A stretch of 21,461 nucleotides of DNA, from the NCBI GenBank assembly GCA_946633495.1, contig CAMPAX010000013.1, forward strand, positions 1-21,461. The letters run 5' to 3'. Below are positions 9,335 to 15,269 of the stretch, piece after piece. Position numbers and translations under genes: made by a program. Source of the stretch: an uncultured Lachnospiraceae bacterium. GTDB taxonomy: Bacteria > Bacillota > Clostridia > Lachnospirales > Lachnospiraceae. The notes below the pieces were generated by a model. It worked only from the letters and a program-made list of their open reading frames with translations. It did no database searches and was not told the origin of the DNA. How positions within the stretch are numbered: the stretch's first letter is position 1; each line of letters opens with the position of its first letter.

Positions 9335-9381
9335 TGGCTTGCAAAACTGCGATTGACACTATCATGATTCGGAGGCGGGAT

Positions 9382-10053
9382 ATGAGATTTCGTGCGGTTG
9401 TTTTTGATATGGATGGTGTGATCTTTGATTCGGAGCGGGTTTACCGGATGATGGAACACCGTGCGGCGGCGATCTATGGGCTTCCGGATGAAAAGGTGGA
9501 GTCGTTCTGCAATCTGATCGCCGGGGGTACAAAGGACACAAACCGGAAACATTTTGAAGCCATGTTCGGTACGAACATCGATTACCTGGAATTCCGGGAA
9601 GTGGTGAACTCCGGCGTGGATGCGTACGGAAAGGATCCGGGATACGACGTGAAACCCGGGATCCGGGAGCTTTTAAATTATCTGAAGGAACAGAAACTGC
9701 TTGTGGGTCTGGCCACATCCACGGCAGGAGAGAGAGCAGAGTATCATCTGAAACGACATGGGTTATATGATTATTTTGACAAGATCATATACGGAGATAT
9801 GGTGAAAAGAGGAAAACCAAATCCGGACATCTACCTTACGGCCTGTGAAACTCTGGGTGTTTCTCCGGCGGAGACGGTAGGGGTTGAGGATTCCATTAAC
9901 GGAGTGATCTCCTCCGGCCGGGCGGGACTTTTCACAGCCATGGTAGTGGACCTGATCGAGCCGGATGAAAAGGCGCTGGAATATGCGGATGTGGTATTTC
10001 GTTCGGCGTCGGAATTGCAGCAGATGCTGATGAAGGAAATGCTTTCTGATTAA
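9382..10053 (+). CDS. HAD-superfamily hydrolase, beta-phosphoglucomutase-like
   Basis: 223-residue cytosolic phosphatase/phosphomutase of the HAD subfamily I, with an alpha-helical cap. Motif I is DMDGVIFDSE with nucleophile D9 and acid/base D11. Motif II is the T112/S113 pair in LATSTAG, motif III is K145 in KRGKPNPD, and motif IV is VGVEDSINGV with E169/D170. This is the pattern of the beta-phosphoglucomutase / 2-deoxyglucose-6-phosphatase group. The exact substrate cannot be read from sequence; a small sugar phosphate is likely. ATG 9382 is chosen over upstream in-frame starts because GGAGG at 9371-9375 sits 6 bases before it. It is followed 42 bases later by an acyltransferase gene, and the two may form a small operon. 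Confidence 0.88.
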   Translation: MRFRAVVFDMDGVIFDSERVYRMMEHRAAAIYGLPDEKVESFCNLIAGGTKDTNRKHFEAMFGTNIDYLEFREVVNSGVDAYGKDPGYDVKPGIRELLNYLKEQKLLVGLATSTAGERAEYHLKRHGLYDYFDKIIYGDMVKRGKPNPDIYLTACETLGVSPAETVGVEDSINGVISSGRAGLFTAMVVDLIEPDEKALEYADVVFRSASELQQMLMKEMLSD

Positions 10054-10095
10054 GAGAACTGGAACTGATATCATTTCAAAGGAAAGAAGGACAAT

Positions 10096-10671
10096 ATGGA
10101 CGGAAAAAGACTGTGGAGAACGATCCGGCTGAATCTCTATCTACGCAAGGGTAAGAAGGCAAAATATATCCGGAGGAAGGGGATCTTTCAGAATTTCGGA
10201 AAGGGCAGCGGATATGCGCTTCGAACCATTCCGCTTTATCCGGAGCTGATCAGCATCGGTAATTATGTGAGGATCGCTCCGAAGGTGACATTTGTGACCC
10301 ATGATGTGGTAAATGCCATCTGGAACAGTGATCCGGATTTTCCGGGACACGGAACTTACCGTGAATACATGGGCTGCATTAAGATCGACAATAATGTATT
10401 TGTGGGCGTGGGTGTGACCATTATGGCAAATGTTCATATCGGCAGTAATGTTGTGATCGGTGCAGGCAGTGTGGTGACGAAGGACCTGCCGGGAGGGTAT
10501 GTCTATGCGGGGGTTCCTGCGAAACCGATCTGTACCATAGAAGAATTTGCGGCAAAAAGAGAGTCCAATATCAGGTATCCCGAAGGCTTTTCACGTACAG
10601 GAGATTCCATCGGTCCGGATTTCGCAAAATGGCTGTGGGATGATTTCCGGAAACAACGGGAAGAAAAATAA
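10096..10671 (+). CDS. Hexapeptide-repeat (left-handed beta-helix) acyltransferase
   Basis: 191 residues with imperfect hexapeptide repeats, which form a left-handed beta-helix that transfers an acyl (usually acetyl) group from acyl-CoA. Visible marks are the catalytic-type histidine H69 in TFVTHDV, repeat turns ISIGNYVRIAPKV at about 52-64, the run VFVGVGVTIMANVHIGSNVVIGAG split over about 101-124, and the closing signature VYAGVPAKPI at about 136-145. These match the CatB/maltose-acetyltransferase/capsule O-acetyltransferase branch. The ~50-residue N-terminus is basic and non-repetitive, and the C-terminus is helical. The acceptor is unknown; a polysaccharide or sugar is plausible. The SD AAGAAGG lies 5 bases before ATG 10096. 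No terminator is seen between this gene and the SCIFF promoter. Confidence 0.85.
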   Translation: MDGKRLWRTIRLNLYLRKGKKAKYIRRKGIFQNFGKGSGYALRTIPLYPELISIGNYVRIAPKVTFVTHDVVNAIWNSDPDFPGHGTYREYMGCIKIDNNVFVGVGVTIMANVHIGSNVVIGAGSVVTKDLPGGYVYAGVPAKPICTIEEFAAKRESNIRYPEGFSRTGDSIGPDFAKWLWDDFRKQREEK

Positions 10672-10679
10672 AGAATACT

Positions 10680-10707
10680 TTGCTTTTATGGATGAATGTG
10701 TTATAAT
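10680..10707 (+). promoter_or_regulatory. Extended -10 promoter for the SCIFF gene
   Basis: TGTTATAAT at 10699-10707 is a perfect extended -10 (TGnTATAAT). A weak -35-like TTGCTT is at 10680-10685, 16 bases upstream, as expected for an extended -10 promoter. It lies 8 bases past the acyltransferase stop and about 90 bases before the SCIFF start. This is the clearest sigma-A-type promoter seen in the window. Confidence 0.7.
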
Positions 10708-10727
10708 ACGGCACGGGTGTGTCTGTA

Positions 10728-10745
10728 ACACATTAAAAAATGTGT
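10728..10745 (+). promoter_or_regulatory. Small stem-loop in the SCIFF 5' leader
   Basis: ACACATT (10728-10734) pairs with AATGTGT (10739-10745) around AAAA. It falls in the predicted 5' untranslated leader, roughly 15-30 nt after the likely transcription start. The stem is A/T-rich and weak; it may be a stability element. No function is claimed. Confidence 0.3.
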
Positions 10746-10799
10746 CAGGTGAACTCTGAAAGCGGGCACTCCGCATATTTGAGTGAGGAGGATTTCATC

Positions 10800-10940
10800 A
10801 TGGAGAGAATCAAAACTTTGACCGAGACGACCTATCAGGAGACCCAGGAGCATGGTGGATGCGGCGAGTGCCAGACATCCTGCCAGTCCGCATGCAAGAC
10901 ATCCTGCACGGTAGGAAACCAGAGCTGCGAGAATCAGTAA
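10800..10940 (+). CDS. scfA: SCIFF ranthipeptide precursor (six cysteines in forty-five)
   Basis: 46-residue ribosomally made peptide, the substrate of the neighbouring radical-SAM enzyme. Residues 1-20 are a charged leader beginning MERIKTLTETTYQ. The core holds exactly six cysteines, at 21, 24, 28, 32, 36 and 43, with the family's conserved stretch SACKTSCTVGN. In this family the maturase forms sulfur-to-alpha-carbon thioether bonds (ranthipeptide chemistry). In characterised homologues Cys32 and Thr37 are linked, and both positions are present here. ATG 10800 is picked over an in-frame ATG at 10740 because AGGAGG at 10786-10791 is ideally placed and the family starts at this point. Reported roles in clostridia include cell-density and metabolic regulation, but function in this organism is unproven. 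Confidence 0.96.
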   Translation: MERIKTLTETTYQETQEHGGCGECQTSCQSACKTSCTVGNQSCENQ

Positions 10941-11164
10941 ATACCGGCTTTTCCGGAACAGGTGATCCCGAATGCACCTTGTGACATTCGATCGGTCACA
11001 CAGGATCGCAAATGGTCATAAATGATCATGGAAAGGGGACGATCCCTTGTGGATAGTCCTCTTTCCTTGCATGAAATGAAAGCAGGGATCAATGCCGGGG
11101 CAGATGTCCGGTTCGTCATCTGCAGGAGGGGCTGCCCTCCCGGGATATTTGATCAAATGATGAT
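10941..11164 (+). other. Structured 224-nt spacer between SCIFF precursor and maturase
   Basis: This spacer is unusually rich in inverted repeats. TGTGAC 10980-10985 pairs with GTCACA 10995-11000. TGGTCA 11013-11018 pairs with TGATCA 11023-11028 (one G-U). An 11-bp stem joins 11030-11040 to 11056-11066 (one G-U). GCAGATG 11100-11106 pairs with CATCTGC 11117-11123. GGAGGG 11125-11130 pairs with CCCTCC 11135-11140, burying the only AGGAGG in the region. GATCCCT (11041-11047), in the loop of the 11-bp stem, is also complementary to AGGGATC (11084-11090), so a pseudoknot or alternative fold is possible. No T-run terminator is visible. It may set the ratio of precursor to maturase; that is inference. 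Confidence 0.5.
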
Positions 11165-11168
11165 ATGA
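11022..11168 (+). CDS. Possible small ORF (48 aa) overlapping the maturase start
   Basis: An open frame from ATG 11022 (directly after an in-frame TAA) to TGA 11166-11168 encodes 48 residues ending FDQMMI and containing CRRGCPPG. Its stop overlaps the maturase start as ATGA, the classic arrangement for translational coupling, and the maturase has no close SD of its own. Against it: there is no convincing SD upstream (AGGATC is 14 bases away), no known family, and the same bases form strong hairpins. It could easily be a chance ORF. Confidence 0.25.
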   Translation: MIMERGRSLVDSPLSLHEMKAGINAGADVRFVICRRGCPPGIFDQMMI

Positions 11169-12688
11169 GACAAGTACATCGATTTAAAAATAATGGATAT
11201 AATATAGCTCTGGATGTCTGCAGCGGTTCTGTGCATGTGGTGGATGAGCTGGTCTATGACCTGATCGGCCTCTATGAGGAGTACGAGAACGTAAATGGAC
11301 ATTTTGAGGCAGAGGCGGCAGACGAGGCATATGCAAAGGACCGGAAGGGATCGGTAACAAAACGCCTGAGGGAGATCTATACTTCGGAGACGCCGGAATC
11401 CATAGAGGAAGCATATGACGCGGTACAGCATCTGGTGGATACCGGACGGCTGTTTACCGAGGAGAAGTATCAGGAGGCTGTGATCGACTTCAAGAAACGT
11501 AAGACCGTTGTAAAGGCTCTGTGCCTGAATGTGTCTCACGACTGCAACCTGGCCTGCAGATACTGCTTCGCAGGACAGGGAGAGTATCATGGTGACCGGG
11601 CGCTGATGTCGGCTGAAGTCGGAAAGCAGGCGCTGGATTTCCTGATTGAGAATTCCGGAAACAGACGGAATCTGGAAGTGGATTTCTTCGGCGGAGAGCC
11701 CCTCATGAATTTTGAAGTCGTGAAGGAGCTTGTGGCATACGGAAGAAAAAGGGAGAAGGAGACCGGGAAGAATTTTCGGTTTACACTTACCACCAACGGC
11801 ATTCTTCTGGATGACGAGGTGATTGATTTTGCCAATAAGGAACTGAAGAATGTAGTGCTGTCCATCGATGGACGAAGAGCCGTAAATGACGCCATGCGTC
11901 CCACCCGTAACGGAAAGGGAAGCTACGACGTGATCCTTCCGAAATACAGGAATTTTCAGAAGAAGAGGAAGGGCGAGTACTACATCCGAGGAACCTTTAC
12001 TCATAAAAATCTCGATTTCTGTGAGGACGTGGTAAGCCTGATGGATGAAGGCTTCAACGTGATCTCCATGGAACCGGTGGTTGCGCCTCCGGAGGAGGAC
12101 TACGCCATCCGTGAGGAGGATGTGGCTTTTCTGAAGGAACAGTATGATAAGCTGGCTGCCAAACTGGTGGAGCGTGCGAGAGAGGGACGTCCGGTAACGT
12201 TCTTCCATTTCATGATCGACCTTACCGGTGGACCTTGTGTATATAAGCGCCTGGCCGGCTGCGGTTCGGGCACGGAATATCTGGCCGTTACTCCCTGGGG
12301 AGATCTTTATCCCTGCCATCAGTTTGTGGGAGATGAGAAATTCCTGCTGGGAGATGTATGGAAGGGGATCCACAGAACGGACATCGTGGAAGAATTCAAG
12401 TGCAATAACGTTTACGCAAAGGAGAAGTGTAAATCCTGTTTTGCAAGATTCTTCTGCAGCGGCGGATGTGCGGCAAATGCGTATCAGTTCCACGGCAGGA
12501 TCCTTGAGGCTTACGACATCGGCTGTGAGCTGGAGCGAAAGCGTGTGGAATGTGCGCTGATGATGAAGGCGGCCCTTGCGGATCTTCCGGATGCCGTCCG
12601 GCCATCAGTCGCACCGAGAAGCAGCGGGATCCAAAGCGGCGAAGGCTGTGAGGAACCCTGTGAAACGCCATGTGATGAAACCTGCTGA
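11165..12688 (+). CDS. scfB: SCIFF thioether-forming radical SAM/SPASM maturase
   Basis: 507-residue radical-SAM enzyme that installs thioether cross-links in the SCIFF peptide. Residues ~1-110 form the peptide-recognition (RRE-like) region typical of the family (HRFKNNGYNIALDVCSG). The SAM [4Fe-4S] motif is C127-x3-C131-x2-C134, and GGEP lies at 176-179. The SPASM/auxiliary cluster cysteines are C358, C366, C384, C413, C422, C425, C431, C435 and C454. The conserved fold ends near residue 472. An extra ~35-residue tail follows and ends in C495, C499, C503 and C507, a CX3CX3CX3C pattern identical in spacing to C24-C36 of the substrate. ATG 11165 is the only start after an in-frame stop. The nearest AGGAGG (11124-11129) is 35 bases away and hairpin-bound, so translation is probably weak or coupled. 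Confidence 0.95.
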   Translation: MRQVHRFKNNGYNIALDVCSGSVHVVDELVYDLIGLYEEYENVNGHFEAEAADEAYAKDRKGSVTKRLREIYTSETPESIEEAYDAVQHLVDTGRLFTEEKYQEAVIDFKKRKTVVKALCLNVSHDCNLACRYCFAGQGEYHGDRALMSAEVGKQALDFLIENSGNRRNLEVDFFGGEPLMNFEVVKELVAYGRKREKETGKNFRFTLTTNGILLDDEVIDFANKELKNVVLSIDGRRAVNDAMRPTRNGKGSYDVILPKYRNFQKKRKGEYYIRGTFTHKNLDFCEDVVSLMDEGFNVISMEPVVAPPEEDYAIREEDVAFLKEQYDKLAAKLVERAREGRPVTFFHFMIDLTGGPCVYKRLAGCGSGTEYLAVTPWGDLYPCHQFVGDEKFLLGDVWKGIHRTDIVEEFKCNNVYAKEKCKSCFARFFCSGGCAANAYQFHGRILEAYDIGCELERKRVECALMMKAALADLPDAVRPSVAPRSSGIQSGEGCEEPCETPCDETC

Positions 12689-12738
12689 CAAGCGGTGATT
12701 CAATATTACAAACGATTCAAGGCATCGGAAAAGATGCT

Positions 12739-12757
12739 GGGATCTGACGCGGATCCC
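12739..12757 (+). promoter_or_regulatory. Short leader hairpin before secDF
   Basis: GGGATC (12739-12744) pairs with GATCCC (12752-12757) around a 7-nt loop, just upstream of the SD AAGGAG about 10 bases before ATG 12782. There is no T tract after it, so it is not an intrinsic terminator. It could be a stability or processing element in the 93-base maturase-secDF gap. Confidence 0.3.
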
Positions 12758-12781
12758 GAGGATAGTAAGGAGTAGAAAGCG

Positions 12782-15028
12782 ATGAAGAAAGCAAAGAGAA
12801 ATGCGGTGCTGGGTCTGCTGCTTTTTGTTCTGCTGGTAGCAGGAATGGTTTATACCATCCTCTTCGGTCTGGGTGAAACAAATGCAGGTCGTGCAGAAGA
12901 TATCGTCCTGGGTCTTGACCTTCGCGGTGGTGTCAGCGTTACCTATGAGATCGTCGAAGAAGATGCAGACGATGCATCCATTGCGGCAACGCAGGAGAAG
13001 CTGCAGCGAAGAGTGGACAGCTACAGTACGGATGGTGAAGTATACCGTGAGGGAAGTGACCGTCTGACGGTTGAGATCCCCGTGGATACCAGCAAGTATG
13101 ACCCCAACAAGATCCTGGATGAGATGGGTCGCCCGGGTACGCTGGAGTTCATGGATCCCGAAAACTACGAACTTTTCGCAGCCGGCAAAGAATACACTGC
13201 TGCACTGACCGGTTCCGATATCAAGGAAGCTCAGGGTGGTATCCGTGAGGACCAGACCACAGGTAAGAAGGAAAATGTGGTATCCCTGCAGTTTACGGAT
13301 GAAGGTGCAAAGAAATTTGCGGATGTAACCGCGGCAAATGTCGGAAAGCCGGTTTATATCGTATATGACGGTAAGGTTGCCAGCGCTCCTACGGTTAATG
13401 AGGCGATCACAGGCGGAAGCGCCGAGATCAACAATATCTCTTCCTATGAGGAAGCTGAGTCTCTGGCAAGCACCATCAAGATCGGTGCACTGCCGCTTAC
13501 TCTTCGTGAACTTCGTTCTCAGGTTGTAGGCGCTAAGCTGGGAAGCGATGCCGTTTCCACATCCCTTTTTGCAGGTGCCATCGGTCTCGGGATCGTGTTC
13601 CTGATCATGATCATCGTATTCCGGTTCCCCGGATTCCTGGCATCCATTGCGCTTTCTGTATATGTTATTCTGGAACTGTTCTTCCTTCAGACGCTGAACA
13701 TTTCCCTGACCCTGCCGGGTATCGCAGGTATCATCCTGTCCATCGGTATGGCCGTGGATGCGAATGTCATTATCTTCACGCGTATCAAGGAAGAGATTGC
13801 GGACGGGAAGACTACAAAAACCGCCATCAAGAGTGGTTTTTCCAAGGCATTCTCCGCCATCTTTGATGGAAATATCACCACCATCATCGCCGGCCTCGTG
13901 CTTTTGGGGATGGGCTCCGGTTCGGTCAAGGGCTTTGCAAAGACCTTGATCCTTGGTATCGTTCTCTCCATGTTTACGGCACTGGTGGTAACCCGGGTTC
14001 TGATGAACTGCTTTGCAAATCTGGGAGTTACGAATAAGAAGCTCTACGGTGAGGCCCGCCATAAGAAGGTTGTAAAGTTCTCCCGTATGTTCAAGTTTAC
14101 CGGTATCCTCTCACTGGTTGTGATCGCCTGCGGTATCGGCGCACTCTTTGTAAATAAGAATATGGACCATCGTGGAAGCAGCCTGAATTACAGCCTTGAG
14201 TTCAGCGGCGGTACTTCCACCACGGTTACCTTCGACAAGGCATATACACTGGAAGAGGCTGAGACCGAGGTTGCTCCGATCATTGCTGAAGCAGCAGGCA
14301 TAAATGTCGGAACCATCCAGATCCAGGTTGTAGACGGAACCAATCAGGTTGTCTTCAAGACCTCCGAGCTGGACGAAGCGACACGTACAAAGGTTGCAAA
14401 CGCGCTCGAGACAAAGTACAGTCTGACGGATGATAAGATCGATTCTCAGAATATCAGCAGCACCATTTCCAAGGAAATGCAGCGTGACGCGATCCTGGCA
14501 GTGGTAGTTGCATCCATCCTGATGCTGATCTACATCGCCATCCGGTTCTCGGATGTCCGCTTCGGTGCGGCAGCTGTGATCGCTCTGGTTCATGACGTCA
14601 TGGTTGTGTTCATGGTTTATTCCGTGGCCTACCTGACGGTCGGCGGTACCTTTATCGCATGTATGCTGACCATTGTCGGTTACTCCATCAACGCCACCAT
14701 CATCATCTTCGACCGGATCCGTGAGAATCTGCGTGAGATGAATGTAAAACAGGTTGGTTATGAGACTGTGGTAGATACCAGTATCTCCCAGACCATGACC
14801 AGAAATATCTACTCGACACTGACAACATTTGCAACCATCCTGATGCTTTATATCCTGGGAGTTGCATCACTGAAAGAGTTTACGCTGACGCTGATCGCAG
14901 GTCTTCTCTGTGGTCTCTATTCCTCCATCTTCATCACCGGTCCGCTGTGGCTGTTCCTGAAGAAGCATATCGGAAAGAAGTCGAAAGATGGCGGAAAGCA
15001 GGATGCGAAAAATCCTGCGAAGGCATAG
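12782..15028 (+). CDS. secDF: Fused protein translocase subunit SecDF
   Basis: 748-residue membrane protein joining SecD and SecF, which uses the proton-motive force to help pull secreted proteins across the membrane after SecYEG/SecA. The SecD half (about 1-430) has a first helix at 8-29, the motif LGLDLRGG at 43-50, a periplasmic-type P1 domain of ~200 residues, and helices from about 262 that include GMAVDANVIIFTRIKEE at 322-338 with the conserved transmembrane Asp326. The SecF half begins with a helix at about 438-457, has EFSGGTST at 473-480, and later the SecF signature SINATIIIFDRIREN. The C-terminus is lysine-rich. SecDF fusions are common in Firmicutes. SCIFF genes are often found beside sec genes in clostridia, as here. 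It is closed by a strong intrinsic terminator. Confidence 0.96.
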   Translation: MKKAKRNAVLGLLLFVLLVAGMVYTILFGLGETNAGRAEDIVLGLDLRGGVSVTYEIVEEDADDASIAATQEKLQRRVDSYSTDGEVYREGSDRLTVEIPVDTSKYDPNKILDEMGRPGTLEFMDPENYELFAAGKEYTAALTGSDIKEAQGGIREDQTTGKKENVVSLQFTDEGAKKFADVTAANVGKPVYIVYDGKVASAPTVNEAITGGSAEINNISSYEEAESLASTIKIGALPLTLRELRSQVVGAKLGSDAVSTSLFAGAIGLGIVFLIMIIVFRFPGFLASIALSVYVILELFFLQTLNISLTLPGIAGIILSIGMAVDANVIIFTRIKEEIADGKTTKTAIKSGFSKAFSAIFDGNITTIIAGLVLLGMGSGSVKGFAKTLILGIVLSMFTALVVTRVLMNCFANLGVTNKKLYGEARHKKVVKFSRMFKFTGILSLVVIACGIGALFVNKNMDHRGSSLNYSLEFSGGTSTTVTFDKAYTLEEAETEVAPIIAEAAGINVGTIQIQVVDGTNQVVFKTSELDEATRTKVANALETKYSLTDDKIDSQNISSTISKEMQRDAILAVVVASILMLIYIAIRFSDVRFGAAAVIALVHDVMVVFMVYSVAYLTVGGTFIACMLTIVGYSINATIIIFDRIRENLREMNVKQVGYETVVDTSISQTMTRNIYSTLTTFATILMLYILGVASLKEFTLTLIAGLLCGLYSSIFITGPLWLFLKKHIGKKSKDGGKQDAKNPAKA

Positions 15029-15093
15029 AATCAGGAGGGGCGCCGCAAGGCACTCCGAATGCACATGATAAGGCGGTTTCCGCCGGCAATGCC

Positions 15094-15136
15094 GGGACGG
15101 TTCTCCCGAGACGGGAGAACCGTCCTGTGTGTTTTT
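15094..15136 (+). terminator. Intrinsic terminator after secDF
   Basis: GGACGGTTCTCCC (15095-15107) pairs perfectly with GGGAGAACCGTCC (15113-15125) around GAGAC, with a G-U pair at 15094/15126. A T-rich tail follows at 15126-15136, ending TTTTT. This is a textbook rho-independent terminator separating secDF from recJ. Two smaller stems (GGCGG/CCGCC at 15072-15084 and CCGGC/GCCGG at 15083-15095) precede it. Confidence 0.88.
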
Positions 15137-15167
15137 ATGAAGGACGGTGGTTCTCGGCACGAAGAAT

Positions 15168-15225
15168 CGGTGGGCTCTGTAAGGCGGATGGATCCCTGCT
15201 TTGTATAGTCCGCCGAGCCGTTCCG
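15168..15225 (+). promoter_or_regulatory. Structured leader element upstream of recJ
   Basis: Three nested complementary segments form one long stem. CGG 15168-15170 pairs with CCG 15223-15225. GGCTC 15173-15177 pairs with GAGCC 15215-15219. GGCGGA 15183-15188 pairs with TCCGCC 15209-15214. The bulge is TGTAA and the apical loop spans 15189-15208. It lies between the secDF terminator and the recJ start at 15270. It matches no riboswitch class I recognise and lacks T-box signature bases. A TATAGT within it (15204-15209) has no good -35. Confidence 0.4.
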
Positions 15226-15269
15226 GCATGACTGTGGGGAAATAAATTACGATATATGGGGGCTTTGAC

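Noticed and set aside
9353..9384. TTGACA at 9353-9358 as a promoter for the HAD gene
   Set aside because: No acceptable -10 at 16-18 bases; the downstream bases are the ribosome-binding site GGAGG and the start codon.
10973..11026. A 17-codon ORF starting near 10973 in the SCIFF spacer
   Set aside because: Very short, no family, and overlaps the strong stem at 10980-11000; chance expectation is high.
12685..12712. CTGACA (12685-12690) with TACAAA (12707-12712) as a secDF promoter
   Set aside because: The -10 is poor (4 of 6) and the -35 overlaps the end of the maturase gene; too weak to list as a feature.
14947..15231. 94-codon plus-strand frame spanning the secDF end and terminator
   Set aside because: Starts inside secDF out of frame and reads straight through the intrinsic terminator hairpin; no coding signal beyond the shadow.
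15137..15269. T-box or known riboswitch ahead of recJ
   Set aside because: No T-box antiterminator signature, no specifier-loop layout and no terminator next to recJ; the stem is real but unassigned.
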